A DNA stretch of 64,000 bases from the NCBI GenBank assembly GCA_963709525.1, contig CAVPXB010000009.1, positions 124,001 through 188,000 on the forward strand. The letters run 5' to 3'. The DNA is from CAIWHR01 sp963709525 (lineage in GTDB: Bacteria; Pseudomonadota; Gammaproteobacteria; Burkholderiales; Casimicrobiaceae). Positions within the stretch are counted from its first letter, which is position 1, and each line of letters opens with the position of its first letter. The position numbers were made by a program, and so were the translations under genes. The notes beneath the pieces were generated by a model that was not told the origin of the DNA, ran no database searches, and saw only the letters and a program-made list of their open reading frames with translations. This document shows, in pieces, positions 44,581 to 54,184 of the stretch.

Positions 44581-45713
44581 ACCGCTGGTTCTCGTTCTCG
44601 CGCTGGCTCGGCATCGTCGGCAAGGAGTTCATCCAGCTGCGGCGCGACCGGCTGACTTTCGCGATGATCATCGGCATCCCGGTGATCCAGCTGGTGCTGT
44701 TCGGTTTCGCGATCAACTCCGATCCCAGGCATCTGCCGACTGCGCTGCTCGACTTCGATCGCAGCGAGTTCTCGCGCAGCATCGAGTCGGCGTTGAAGAA
44801 CAGCGACTATTTCCGCTTCGTCGGCGAGGCTCTGAGCGAGGCAGACGCCGACCGGATGCTCGCGACCGGCGCGGCCCAGTTCGTCGTGACGGTGCCGGCC
44901 GGCTTCGCGCGCGCGCTCGTCCGCGGCGAGCGACCCGCGGTGCTGGTCGAGGCGGATGCGACCGACCCGCTGGCCACCGCCAATGCGCTGGCGACGCTCG
45001 GCCCGCTCGCGCAGTCGGCGCTGGCGGCCGAACTCACCGGTCCTCTGGCGACACTGGCGGCCAAGCCCGGCGCCTTCGAGCTCGTCGCGCACGCGCGCTA
45101 CAACCCCGAGGCCATCTCGCAATACAACGTCGTCCCGGGGCTCATCGGCGTCATCCTGACGATGACCATGGTGCTGATCACCGGGCTCGCGATCACCCGC
45201 GAGCGCGAGCGCGGCACGATGGAGAACCTGCTCTCCACGCCCGCGACGGCGCTCGAGGTGCTGACCGGCAAGATCGTTCCCTACGTGGTCATCGGCCTGA
45301 TCCAGGTCACGCTGGTGCTCACGCTCGCGAAGCTCATCTTCGGGGTGCCGATGCAGGGCAGCCTGGCCGCGCTCTACGCGGCGGTGCTGCTGTTCATCGC
45401 GGCGAACCTGACGCTCGGGCTCACCTTCTCGACGGTGGCGAAGAACCAGCTGCAGTCGATGCAGATGACGTTCTTCTTCTTCCTGCCGTCGATCCTGCTG
45501 TCGGGTTTCATGTTCCCGTTCCGCGGCATGCCCGGCTGGGCGCAGGCGATCGGCGAGGTGCTGCCGCTGACCCACTTCCTGCGCATCGTCCGTGGGCTGC
45601 TGCTGAAGGGCAACGGCATCGCCGAGACGCTGCCGGAGGCGTGGCCGATCGCGGCGTTCATGCTGGTCGTCGGGGCGGTCGGGTTGCGCGCGTTCCGCAG
45701 CACGCTCGATTGA
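44577..45713 (+). CDS. ABC-2 type permease (YbhS/YbhR, YhhJ-like)
   Basis: This 378-residue protein has one N-terminal helix (FAMIIGIPVIQLVLFGFAI), a large periplasmic domain (residues about 55-180), and five C-terminal helices. The ABC-2 motif is ITRERERGTMENLLSTPATA. FMFPFRGMPGWAQAIGEVLP follows in the last extracytoplasmic loop. Together with the adaptor and ATPase it forms a tripartite-type exporter; only one permease gene is present, so a homodimer is likely unless a second gene lies elsewhere. Confidence 0.9.
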   Translation: MNRWFSFSRWLGIVGKEFIQLRRDRLTFAMIIGIPVIQLVLFGFAINSDPRHLPTALLDFDRSEFSRSIESALKNSDYFRFVGEALSEADADRMLATGAAQFVVTVPAGFARALVRGERPAVLVEADATDPLATANALATLGPLAQSALAAELTGPLATLAAKPGAFELVAHARYNPEAISQYNVVPGLIGVILTMTMVLITGLAITRERERGTMENLLSTPATALEVLTGKIVPYVVIGLIQVTLVLTLAKLIFGVPMQGSLAALYAAVLLFIAANLTLGLTFSTVAKNQLQSMQMTFFFFLPSILLSGFMFPFRGMPGWAQAIGEVLPLTHFLRIVRGLLLKGNGIAETLPEAWPIAAFMLVVGAVGLRAFRSTLD

Positions 45714-45811
45714 TCGCGGGAGAAGCGAGCGGGCAGCGGTCGCACGGGAAGTCGGGAAGCGCGGTTCGGTATACTCGGCCTTTGCTCAGACCCCGCCGCA
45801 GCGGCGCTCCC

Positions 45812-46444
45812 ATGTCCCTCGACGTCTGGCTCGCGTTTTTCGTCGCCTCGTGGCTCATCAGCCTGTCGCCCGGTGCCGGCGCGATCTCGTGCATGTCGGC
45901 AGGGCTGCGCTACGGCTACCGGCGCGCGCTGTGGAACATCTTCGGCTTGCAGATCGGCATCCTGCTGGTCCTGAGCATCGTCGCGATCGGCCTGGGCGCG
46001 ATCATCGCCGCGTCGACGACGCTGTTCGTGGCCATCAAGTGGCTCGGTGCCGCGTATCTGGTCTGGCTGGGCATCCAGCAGTGGCGCGCCCCGACGGCCC
46101 CGGTGGGCGACCAGGATGCCGCAGCGGCGGACGCGGGCACCCCGGCCAGGCTGGTGTTGCGGGGATTCCTCGTCAATGCCACCAACCCCAAGGGCATCCT
46201 GTTCATGCTGGCCGTGCTGCCGCAGTTCATCGATCCGGCCAGGCCGCAACTCATCCAGTACGCCATCTGCGGGGCGACCCTCTTCTTCACCGACGCGGTG
46301 GTGATGAGCGGCTATACCGGATTCGCCGCCAAGGTCCTGCGCCTCTTGCGCGAACCGCATCACGTGCAGTGGATGAATCGCACGTTCGGCGGACTCTTCG
46401 TCGCCGCCGGCGCGGTGCTGGCGACGTTCAAGCGCGCCGCGTGA
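45812..46444 (+). CDS. LysE/RhtB-family exporter
   Basis: This 210-residue protein has six membrane segments. The family start is ISLSPGAGAISCMSAGLRYG with the LSPGP-like turn, followed by GLQIGILLVLSIVAIGLGA and FLVNATNPKGILFMLAVLPQF. LysE/RhtB proteins export amino acids or their analogues. The substrate is unknown. It stands alone after the ABC exporter. Confidence 0.9.
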   Translation: MSLDVWLAFFVASWLISLSPGAGAISCMSAGLRYGYRRALWNIFGLQIGILLVLSIVAIGLGAIIAASTTLFVAIKWLGAAYLVWLGIQQWRAPTAPVGDQDAAAADAGTPARLVLRGFLVNATNPKGILFMLAVLPQFIDPARPQLIQYAICGATLFFTDAVVMSGYTGFAAKVLRLLREPHHVQWMNRTFGGLFVAAGAVLATFKRAA

Positions 46445-46527
46445 GCCACCCGGCGTGGGCTCCTGCGTAGCGGGGATCGACGGTCAGGCGAGTCGTGGTT
46501 GGAGGCCGACTGCACGGTGTCTTCCGC

Positions 46528-47301
46528 TCACCGGGCCTTGACCTCGCCGGCCTCGTCCGACGCGAGCTTGCATTCGACCGAATAGACGTCCTGCGTGAGC
46601 ATCTGCAGGACCATGCGGCGGCCAATCGCGGCCAGCACGCCTTCGATTTCCGCCTGCGCTCGGCCTCGATGTGCAAACCAGGCGTCGACATCGCGGAACG
46701 ACGTGAAGGCGCAGCGCGTCGCGGTCGAGTTGAAAATCTTCTTGCTCCGCAGGCTGATCGTGCGCCAATCCACGGCAACCCAATATTCCATCCGACCGAG
46801 CAAGCACCCCATTCCGACGTGAATCTTCTCGATCTCGATGACACCGTCGGGCTCCGAAGCGACAGCCCGGTCTGCGTGAACCTGGCTGCACTCGGCCCGT
46901 GGCGCGTTGAATTCCGCCTCCAGCGTTCGTGCGAGGACACCGATGTCGGCGGCGCGAAGGAGGTCAGCGAAATCCGCGTCGGCGGCCGGATGGGCCATGC
47001 CCGCGGCGGCACACGCAACACCGCCGACGGCCCCGATGGTCGCGCCGATTGGAACGGTCAGGAGCATTGCGAGGCTGCCGCCACTGGCCTGCATTCCTGC
47101 GTGGGCGCCGAGCCCGGCGCCGGCCAGTCCTCCCGCCGGGCTCGAGAGGACGTTGGGCTGGAAGACCGGCACGCCGAACTTCTCGTCCACGACGACCTGG
47201 CAGACCTGCTTGCGCTCGTCGGGGGTGAGCAGCGGGAGGGCACAGGCAGCGAGCAGGCCGATCAGGACTGCTGTGACGGGCAGGATGGCCTTGCGTCTCA
47301 T
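46528..47301 (-). CDS. lipoprotein of unknown function
   Basis: This 257-residue protein has a lipobox LLAAC (Cys20). A glycine/alanine-rich membrane-active segment (residues about 57-100, GGLAGAGLGAHAGMQ and IGATIGAVGG) resembles glycine-zipper lipoproteins. The C-terminal half is soluble and mixed, with no motif that I recognise. Confidence 0.6.
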   Translation of the reverse strand: MRRKAILPVTAVLIGLLAACALPLLTPDERKQVCQVVVDEKFGVPVFQPNVLSSPAGGLAGAGLGAHAGMQASGGSLAMLLTVPIGATIGAVGGVACAAAGMAHPAADADFADLLRAADIGVLARTLEAEFNAPRAECSQVHADRAVASEPDGVIEIEKIHVGMGCLLGRMEYWVAVDWRTISLRSKKIFNSTATRCAFTSFRDVDAWFAHRGRAQAEIEGVLAAIGRRMVLQMLTQDVYSVECKLASDEAGEVKAR

Positions 47302-47471
47302 GGCGGTTCTCCGAGACAGCCTCCGATTTCACGATAGGCTTCTGCCCGCGCGTCTTTATTGCGCGAGGTCAACCTGTGTCGGTTTTTCTGCTGTTTCGGC
47401 GATCAGGCCGGCAGTGCGCCAAACGACCGCGGCGCAATGCGTCGAGGGGAGCGACGCGCTGCTCGGATGCG

Positions 47472-48089
47472 TCAGCCCGTCACGCCCAGCTCGGCGAGCA
47501 CCGGCGCCAGCGCGGTGAAATTCCGGACGTGCCTCGCCGTCAGGCCGAAACTTGCCGCCGCGTCGACGTTGATCCGGTTGTCGTCGAAGAACAGAATGCG
47601 TTCGCGCGCAACGCCGAGCACCGCCACGACGTGGTCGAAATAGTCGGCGTCGGGCTTCAACTTGCCTACCTGATAGGACGGGAAGTTGTGGTGGAAGCAG
47701 GCATCGAGCGACCAGTCGTGCCGGAAGCGGGCCCAGTGCAGTGCGTTGGTGTTGGAGACGCTCGCCAGCCGATAGTGCGGCGCAAGCCCGGCGAGCAGGT
47801 CGGCGACCCCCGGATAGAGCGCGCGCGGCCAGAACTCGAACGCGGCGATGAAAGTTTCGGCGGTCACGGGCAGATCGAACTCGCGCACGATTTCGCGCGC
47901 GAATTCCTCGCTTGAGGCAGCGCCCGTCTCATAGCGCCGAACCGCCGGCGAACGCAGCCAGCGCCGCCAAAGCTCCTCGGTCGTTCCCAATTCGGGGCAC
48001 CACTCGAGCATCCGCTCGACGCCGGCCAACTCGATCAACACGCCGCCCAGGTCGAACAGGATCGCGTCGAAAGCGGGCCGCTTGTCCAT
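47472..48089 (-). CDS. HAD-superfamily hydrolase (subfamily IA)
   Basis: This 205-residue protein has the HAD motifs in order: DLGGVL (motif I, with the second Asp replaced by Gly as in several YihX-like members), SVSNTNALHW (motif II Ser/Asn), KLKPDADYF (motif III Lys) and FFDDNRINVDAA (motif IV). It is most like the YihX/alpha-D-glucose-1-phosphate phosphatase branch. The start overlaps the stop of the upstream AEC transporter gene by one base. Confidence 0.85.
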   Translation of the reverse strand: MDKRPAFDAILFDLGGVLIELAGVERMLEWCPELGTTEELWRRWLRSPAVRRYETGAASSEEFAREIVREFDLPVTAETFIAAFEFWPRALYPGVADLLAGLAPHYRLASVSNTNALHWARFRHDWSLDACFHHNFPSYQVGKLKPDADYFDHVVAVLGVARERILFFDDNRINVDAAASFGLTARHVRNFTALAPVLAELGVTG

Positions 48090-48964
48090 CACGCCAGCGC
48101 CAGCGACAGACCGATGGGCACGAAGATCACCGACAGCACGTTGCCGATCAGCACGATCGAGGCGACTTTTCCCGGCTCCTGCCGGAACTCCTCGGCCACA
48201 ATGAAATTGAGCACTGCCGGCGGCAGGCAGCCGAAGAGAATCAGCAGCCCCTGTTGCGCCTTGTCGAGGCCGAGGATCGGCGACAGAATTCCCGCCATCG
48301 CGATGCCGGTCAACGGGCAGATGACGCCACCGATGATACCGATCCACGCGTCGTCCCAGCGGACGGTGGTGAGGCGCACGCCCAGCGACAGGAGCATCAT
48401 CGGGATCAGCGCTTCGCCGACCAGCTTGAACGTGATCGCGGCGAACTCCGGCAGCGGCGGACGGATGAGCGCGAACGCGAAACCGGCGACGGTCGACCAG
48501 ACCATCGGATTGCGCAGCAGGCTGCCGAATCGCGCACGGTGATCGATCATCCAGGTGCCCAGCGTGAAGTGCAGAAGGTTGGAGATCGTGAACAGCGCGA
48601 CCATCGCCGAGAACCCGGACGGGCCGAACGCCAGCGCGGCGAGCGGCAGGCCCATGTTGCCGCAGTTGTTGAACATCATCGGCGGAATGAACGTCCGATG
48701 GTCCTGGCGCAGCAGCCTTGAAAACGGCCAGGCGAGGATGCCCGATCCCAGCACCACCCCGATGCTGCCGACGATCAGCAGGCGGTTTTCGACGACGTCG
48801 AAACTCCTGGCCGACAGCGCCGAGAAGATCAGCGCCGGCGCGAGCACGTTCATGCTGATGCGGTTGACCCAGCCCATGTCGGGCTTGGCGCGGCGGCCAT
48901 AGAGCCAGCCCAGGGCGATGATCGAGAACACCGGCACGATGATGCCGAGGATGCGTTCGATCAT
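48089..48964 (-). CDS. AEC (auxin efflux carrier) family transporter
   Basis: This 291-residue membrane protein has ten helices in two halves. MFNNCGNMGLPLAALAFG is the conserved crossing-helix motif of the AEC family. A second, FGCLPPAVLNFIVAEEF, is the matching motif in the C-terminal half. Bacterial members carry organic acids such as malate or malonate. It is co-transcribed with the HAD gene, and hslU lies 17 bp upstream. Confidence 0.9.
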   Translation of the reverse strand: MIERILGIIVPVFSIIALGWLYGRRAKPDMGWVNRISMNVLAPALIFSALSARSFDVVENRLLIVGSIGVVLGSGILAWPFSRLLRQDHRTFIPPMMFNNCGNMGLPLAALAFGPSGFSAMVALFTISNLLHFTLGTWMIDHRARFGSLLRNPMVWSTVAGFAFALIRPPLPEFAAITFKLVGEALIPMMLLSLGVRLTTVRWDDAWIGIIGGVICPLTGIAMAGILSPILGLDKAQQGLLILFGCLPPAVLNFIVAEEFRQEPGKVASIVLIGNVLSVIFVPIGLSLALA

Positions 48965-48980
48965 GGCGCGTACCGCGACA

Positions 48981-50309
48981 TCACAGGATGTACTTCGCCA
49001 GGTTGTCGTCTCCGGCGATGCCGGCCAGCCGTTCGTTGACATAGGCGGCGTCGATGGTGATGGTGTCACCGGTGCGCCGGGACGCATTGAACGACACGTC
49101 GTCGAGCAGCCGTTCCATCACCGTGTAGAGCCGCCGCGCGCCGATGTTCTCCTGCTTTTCGTTGACGGCGAAGGCGATCTCGGCGAGGCGCCGGATGCCA
49201 TCCGGATGAAAATCGAGGTGGACATTCTCGGTGCCGAGCAGCGCTTCGTACTGGCGGACGAGGCAGGCGTCGGTGGCGGTCAGGATCTGCTCGAAATCGG
49301 CCACCGACAACGAAGAAAGCTCGACGCGAATCGGGAAACGCCCCTGCAGCTCGGGGATGAGATCGGAGGGCTTGGACAGGTGGAACGCGCCCGAGGCGAT
49401 GAACAGGATGTGGTCGGTGCGCACCATGCCGTACTTGGTGCTGACCGTCGTGCCCTCGACCAGCGGCAGGAGGTCGCGCTGCACGCCCTGGCGCGAGACA
49501 TCGGCGCCGTGCATCTCCTGGCGGCTCGCGATCTTGTCGATTTCATCGAGGAAGACGATGCCGTTCTGCTCGACCGCCGCCAGCGCCCTGGTCCTGACGT
49601 CGTCCTCGTTCAGGAGTTTCGCGGCCTCTTCCTCGGTCAGCGCCTTCATCGCCTCGGCGACGGTCATCTTCCTTTGCTTGCGCCGCGCGCCGCCCATTTG
49701 CTGGAACATGCCCTGGATCTGGCTGGTGAGATCCTCCATGCCCGGCGGGGCCATGATTTCCATCTGCGGGGCGAGCAGCGAAATCTCGACCTCGATCTCC
49801 TTGTCGTCGAGCTTGCCTTCGCGCAGCATCTTGCGGAATTTCTGCCGCGTGGCAGAGTCCGCGGGTTGCATGTCGTGGAAGTTGACCTCGCGGGCGGGCG
49901 GCAGCAGCACGTCGAGGACGCGCTCCTCGGCGGCGTCGGCGGCACGGTCGCGTACCTTGCGCGTCTCCTTCTCGCGCGTCTCCTTGATCGCCGCTTCGGC
50001 GAGGTCGCGGATGATGGTGTCGACATCGCGCCCGACGTAACCCACCTCGGTGAACTTGGTGGCTTCGATCTTGATGAACGGCGCGTCGGCAAGCCGCGCG
50101 AGACGGCGCGCGATCTCGGTCTTGCCGACGCCGGTCGGTCCGATCATCAGGATGTTCTTGGGCGTGATCTCCTGCCGCAGCGGGTCGGGCACCTGCTGCC
50201 GGCGCCAGCGATTGCGCAGCGCGATGGCGACCGCACGCTTGGCGGCATCCTGGCCGACGATGTGCTTGTCGAGTTCGGAAACGATCTCGGCGGGGGTCAT
50301 GTGGGACAT
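48981..50309 (-). CDS. hslU: HslU, ATPase subunit of the HslVU protease
   Basis: This 442-residue protein matches E. coli HslU in length. It has Walker A GPTGVGKT (57-64), the GYVGRD pore loop near residue 90, the I-domain (residues about 110-240), Walker B FLDEIDK and the sensor region ENIGARRLYT. The C-terminus LAKYIL is the tail that docks in HslV and triggers proteolysis. The start MSHMTPAEIV is usual. hslV normally lies just upstream, but here the upstream neighbour is a divergent hydrolase. Confidence 0.96.
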   Translation of the reverse strand: MSHMTPAEIVSELDKHIVGQDAAKRAVAIALRNRWRRQQVPDPLRQEITPKNILMIGPTGVGKTEIARRLARLADAPFIKIEATKFTEVGYVGRDVDTIIRDLAEAAIKETREKETRKVRDRAADAAEERVLDVLLPPAREVNFHDMQPADSATRQKFRKMLREGKLDDKEIEVEISLLAPQMEIMAPPGMEDLTSQIQGMFQQMGGARRKQRKMTVAEAMKALTEEEAAKLLNEDDVRTRALAAVEQNGIVFLDEIDKIASRQEMHGADVSRQGVQRDLLPLVEGTTVSTKYGMVRTDHILFIASGAFHLSKPSDLIPELQGRFPIRVELSSLSVADFEQILTATDACLVRQYEALLGTENVHLDFHPDGIRRLAEIAFAVNEKQENIGARRLYTVMERLLDDVSFNASRRTGDTITIDAAYVNERLAGIAGDDNLAKYIL

Positions 50310-50468
50310 TGGTGCGGGGCCTTCAAACGAGGGGTGCGTGCATCCGGTCGCCCGCGTCCGGCGGTTGGGGCCCGCGGAGCGCTGCGAGTAAGAGGTCATT
50401 CTATCGCGAGTATCATCAGGCCTCGCCAGGGTGCCGCCGCGCCGCCCTTCCTTGAGCGACTCACGCAC

Positions 50469-51299
50469 ATGAAAAAGTTTGTCGCCGACGACGGCGAGTT
50501 CATCCATCTCGAGATCGACGGCCAGGGAACGCCCGTGGTCCTGCTCCATGGCTGGACCGCGAGCCATGACGAGTGGTCGCCCTTTGTGCCGGAGCTCGCC
50601 CGCCATCACCGCATCTATCGCTGGGATGCGCGAGGACATGGGGGGCATGCGCCGGCCACGACGTCGGCGCCCACGGTGCAGCGCATGGCGCGCGACCTGC
50701 GTCATCTGCTCGACCACTATGCGCTGCGGCGCCCGGTGCTGGTCGGTCACTCGATGGGCGCGCTCACGGTCTGGGAGTACCTCCGCGAGCACGGGACCGC
50801 CGGCATCGGCAAGTTGTGTTTCATCGACCAATCGCCGAAGCTCCTGACGGACAGCGGCTGGGCGGGCGGCATCTACGGCGACTTCGACCGGCAGCGCGCG
50901 GAACGCTTTGCCGCGGACCTGCACGACGACTTTGCCGAAGCCGTGCTGCGCCTCGCCGCCCGCGGCCTCAACGACCGGGCGCGGGCCAAGTACGACGAAA
51001 ACTCGCCGGGATGGCAGCGCGTGCGCGAGGGGCTTCAACAGCTGCATCCGCCGCCCCTGATCGAGATCTGGAACAGCCTCACGGCCGCCGACTATCGCGA
51101 CGTGCTGGAGAAAATCGACGTTCCTGCATTGCTGATCTACGGCGGGCAGAGCAATTTCTACGGCCGCGATACCGCGCGTTTCGTCGGCGATCGCATCCGG
51201 CAGGCGGTTCTCCACATCTACGAGGACGCCGATCACTCGCCGCACCAGGGGCAGCGCGAGCGCTTCCTGCGCGATCTGCTTGAATTCATCGGCGACTGA
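50469..51299 (+). CDS. alpha/beta hydrolase
   Basis: This 276-residue protein has LLHGWTASHDEW (oxyanion region), VGHSMGAL with the nucleophile Ser95, and a late DADHSPHQGQ with the catalytic His. The acid is less clear: the usual GxxD place reads YGGQSNFYG, without Asp. It has no signal peptide and is probably cytoplasmic. The substrate is unknown. It occupies the place where hslV would be expected. Confidence 0.85.
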   Translation: MKKFVADDGEFIHLEIDGQGTPVVLLHGWTASHDEWSPFVPELARHHRIYRWDARGHGGHAPATTSAPTVQRMARDLRHLLDHYALRRPVLVGHSMGALTVWEYLREHGTAGIGKLCFIDQSPKLLTDSGWAGGIYGDFDRQRAERFAADLHDDFAEAVLRLAARGLNDRARAKYDENSPGWQRVREGLQQLHPPPLIEIWNSLTAADYRDVLEKIDVPALLIYGGQSNFYGRDTARFVGDRIRQAVLHIYEDADHSPHQGQRERFLRDLLEFIGD

Positions 51300-51351
51300 G
51301 GCGCAAAAGACCCTGATGCTGGAGCGGCCCGGAAAATCCGTCGCGGTGGTC

Positions 51352-51357
51352 TAAAAT
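51352..51357 (+). promoter_or_regulatory. candidate -10 box of the lar operon
   Basis: TAAAAT lies about 150 bp upstream of the LarA-type start. No good -35 box is present. It is the only A+T-rich hexamer in this leader that fits. Confidence 0.3.
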
Positions 51358-51392
51358 GTGCGCAGCGATTGCGGGGTGTGCCGGGAAGGCCG

Positions 51393-51450
51393 CTGCAGGA
51401 GCGCCTTCAGGCGTGAACGTATTTGTCGTGCGGGCTGTTCGCGGCTCGTG
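51393..51450. repeat. REP-like element in the lar leader
   Basis: AGGAGCGCCTTCAGGCGTG at about 51396 matches the REP-like element at about 500 with one mismatch. It is likewise followed some 30 bp later by TTCGCGGCT. It lies in the leader of the lar operon. Confidence 0.45.
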
Positions 51451-51507
51451 TACAGCTTGTTTCGTGCCATCTCGATGGCGCGGTGCGGGCAGCCAAAGGA
51501 TTCTGAA

Positions 51508-52860
51508 ATGATCGGTGATCGTATCGACGTCAACATCGCGGGCGGCCTGGATGTCCCGCTGCCGAGGATGCTGCGCGTGCGCCAGAAGTTCGCGACACCC
51601 CGGGTCGCCGACGTCGCGCTCGCCGTCGCCGATCAGTTCGCGCGGCCCGAAATCCGGGCGGGCGTCAGGCCCGGGATGAAGATCGCGGTGGGCTGCGGCA
51701 GCCGGGGCATCGCCAATATCGCGGTGTGCGTGAAAGCCGTCGTTGCCGAGTTGAAGGCGCTGGGCGCCGATCCCTTCATCTTTCCCGCGATGGGCAGCCA
51801 CGGCGGCGCGACCGCGGAAGGCCAGCGCGAAGTGCTGGAGGGCTACGGCATCACCGAGGCCTTCGTCGGCTGCCCGATCCACTCGCAGATGGGCGTGGTG
51901 GAACTGGGGCGGATGGACGGCATGCCGATCTACTTCGACCAGCTCGCCGCGGCGGCGGACGGCGTCGTCTTCGTCTGCCGGATCAAGCCGCATACGAACT
52001 TCCGGGCGGCGATCGAGAGCGGCATCGTCAAGATGCTCACCATCGGCGCGGCCAAGATCGTCGGCGCGACCGAGCTGCACACGCACGGCTTCGACCGCTT
52101 TGGCGAGCTGCTGCCGAAAGTGGCGCGGTTCATCATGGAGCGGAAGAACTTCCTGTTCGGCGTCGGCATGGTCGAGAACGCGGCCGACGCGACCGCGCAC
52201 ATCGAGGCCGTGCCCGCCGCGACGCTGCTTGCCCGCGAGCCCGCGCTGCAGGCGATGGCCAAGGAGCTGATGCCGCGGATCTGCTTCGACGAGGTCGATG
52301 TCCTGATCGTCGAAGAGATGGGGAAAAACATCAGCGGAACGGGCATGGATCCCAACATCACCGGCCGCAACCTGCGGTTCATCGACTGGGAAGCCAAGCC
52401 GCTGGTGAAAAAGATCGTCGTCCTCGGTTTCACGCCGGAAACGCACGGCAATGCCTGCGGCATCGGCCTTGCGGACGTGATCACGATGAAGGTGTACCGG
52501 GAAATCGACATACCCAGCACCTACGCCAACGTGATCGCCAGCGCCTATCTGGACGGCGCGCTGATTCCGATGATCATGAACAACGACCGCGATGCCATCG
52601 CGCTGGCCGTCAAGACGACGCTCCGGGTCAAGCCCGCCGACGCGAAGATCGTGCGCATCCGCAACACGCTCGAGCTCATCGAGATCGAAGTCTCCGAGCC
52701 GCTGCTGCCCGTGGTTCGTGCCAACCCGAAGCTGTTCGACATCCTCGGTCCGGCGGCGCCCATGAGTTTCGATGCCGACGGCAACCTCGCGCCGTTGCGC
52801 GGCGGGCGTCACGACGCCAGGGCGGTGTACGACGACGTGTCGCCGCAAGCAGCGTCGTGA
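51508..52860 (+). CDS. LarA-family nickel-pincer racemase/epimerase
   Basis: This 450-residue protein has a DUF2088/LarA N-terminal domain: VGCGSRGIANI, FPAMGSHGGATAEGQ, CRIKPHTNFRAAIESGIVKM and TELHTHGFDRFGE. By position, His98, His162, Lys175 and His191/His193 fit the LarA residues His108, His174, Lys184 and His200, which hold or work with the nickel-pincer nucleotide (Lys184 is joined to the cofactor). This alignment is mine by eye. The C-terminal half differs from lactate racemase proper. LarA homologues move the hydrogen at the alpha carbon of various 2-hydroxy acids. The genes for the cofactor proteins follow directly. I expect a sugar-acid or other hydroxy-acid substrate because of the UxaA-family gene in the same operon. 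Confidence 0.8.
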   Translation: MIGDRIDVNIAGGLDVPLPRMLRVRQKFATPRVADVALAVADQFARPEIRAGVRPGMKIAVGCGSRGIANIAVCVKAVVAELKALGADPFIFPAMGSHGGATAEGQREVLEGYGITEAFVGCPIHSQMGVVELGRMDGMPIYFDQLAAAADGVVFVCRIKPHTNFRAAIESGIVKMLTIGAAKIVGATELHTHGFDRFGELLPKVARFIMERKNFLFGVGMVENAADATAHIEAVPAATLLAREPALQAMAKELMPRICFDEVDVLIVEEMGKNISGTGMDPNITGRNLRFIDWEAKPLVKKIVVLGFTPETHGNACGIGLADVITMKVYREIDIPSTYANVIASAYLDGALIPMIMNNDRDAIALAVKTTLRVKPADAKIVRIRNTLELIEIEVSEPLLPVVRANPKLFDILGPAAPMSFDADGNLAPLRGGRHDARAVYDDVSPQAAS

Positions 52861-52915
52861 TGGGGCGATGCGCAAAGCCGCGCTGCGCACAGGCGTGAAC
52901 GACACCGGCGCCTCG

Positions 52916-54184
52916 ATGCGGGAGGAGACGAACGAGTTCCATCTCGACGCCGTCGGTGGTGTCGCGGGCGACATGTTCATCGCCGCCGTGCTCGACGCCT
53001 TCCCCGACCTTGCACAAGGCACGCTGGCCGCGATCCGCGCGGCGGGTGGCGAACGTGCCGCAAGCGCAAAGCTCGTCGCGCATCGCGATGCCGTCCTGAC
53101 CGGATCGCCGGTTCGAGGTGGTGGCGCCGGTCCGGCGCAAGGCTGTCGCCCGTTCGATCATTCCGGGGAGCGCGCAGGCGCACACGCGCTTCGTCGATAT
53201 CCGTGCGCAGATCGAAGGCGCCGCGCTGGGCGCCGACGTGAAGCAGCACGCGATCGGCATCTTCACGCTGCTCGCGCAGGCCGAAGGCCGCGTGCACGGC
53301 GTGCCGATGGACGAAGTCGGCTTTCACGAGGTCGGCAGCTGGGACTCCATCGCCGACATCGTCGGCGCGGCGCACCTCATCGCGGCGCTGGGGCCGGCGG
53401 CGTGGACGGTGAGCGCCTTGCCGCAGGGATCCGGGCGCGTGAAGACCGACCATGGCTGGCTGCCCGTTCCCGCGCCGGCGACGACGCGCTTGCTCGAGGG
53501 TTTCGAGCTCGTCGACGACGGCATTGCCGGCGAGCGCGTCACGCCCACGGGGGCGGCGATCCTGCGCTATCTCGACGCCGGGCGGACGCTGACCGCCGCA
53601 TCGCCGCCGCCTGGTGCGCAGCGGCTGCGGTTTTGGCACTCGGACCTTGCCGGGCTTGAGCAACGTGCTGCGCTTGCTGGCGTTCAGCGGCGGCCGGGCG
53701 CGTCGGAAGCTTCGATCAGGTGGTTGCGATCAGCTTCGAGGTCGATGACCAGAGCCCGGAGGATCTGGCGATCGGGCTCGATCGCCTGCGGGACAATCCT
53801 GCGGTCCTGGACGTGCTGCAGATGCCCGCCTATGGCAAGAAGGGGCGCATCACCGCGCAGATCCGGATTCTGGCGCTGCCCGGCCAGCTGGACGCGGTGG
53901 TTGACGATTGTTTCCGCGAGACCACGACGCTGGGCTTGCGCTGGCAGCGGATGGAGCGTTGCGTCCTGCAGCGCAGCGAAAGGCTCGTCGCGGTCGACGG
54001 ACGACGCGTGGGTGTGAAGGTCGCGCAACGCCCCGATGGCGAAACCTTCAAGGTGGAAAGCGACGTTCTGCGCGACGCCGGGATCACGCGCCGCGAGCGC
54101 GAAGCGCTTCGGCGCAAGGCAGAGGCCGCGGCAGCGGCAACGGCAGCGGCAACAGTCAAGCGTCCGAACCGCACCCGATCATGA
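52916..54184 (+). CDS. larC: LarC-type nickel insertion protein, three one-base frame breaks
   Basis: The parts are all recognisable. FHLDAVGGVAGDMFIAAVL is the LarC start. VHGVPMDEVGFHEVGSWDSI comes next, then GWLPVPAPATTRLL and RVTPTGAAIL. GFGTRTLPGLSNVLRLLAF and FEVDDQSPEDLAIGLDRL follow, and KKGRI, FRETTTLGLRWQRMER end the family region. They lie in four successive frames: each break (about 53108, 53608 and 53698) is one base too many. LarC puts nickel into the pincer cofactor using CTP. In Lactobacillus LarC is itself made through a programmed frameshift between LarC1 and LarC2, but the extra breaks here suggest sequence errors. The start is uncertain (ATG at 52916 or 52868). The stop overlaps larE (ATGA). 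Confidence 0.8.

Noticed and set aside
52916..54184. Programmed LarC1/LarC2 frameshift as the only explanation of the larC break
   Set aside because: Three separate breaks occur in larC, and breaks of the same kind occur in larE, glpV and leuS; a single programmed event does not explain them.
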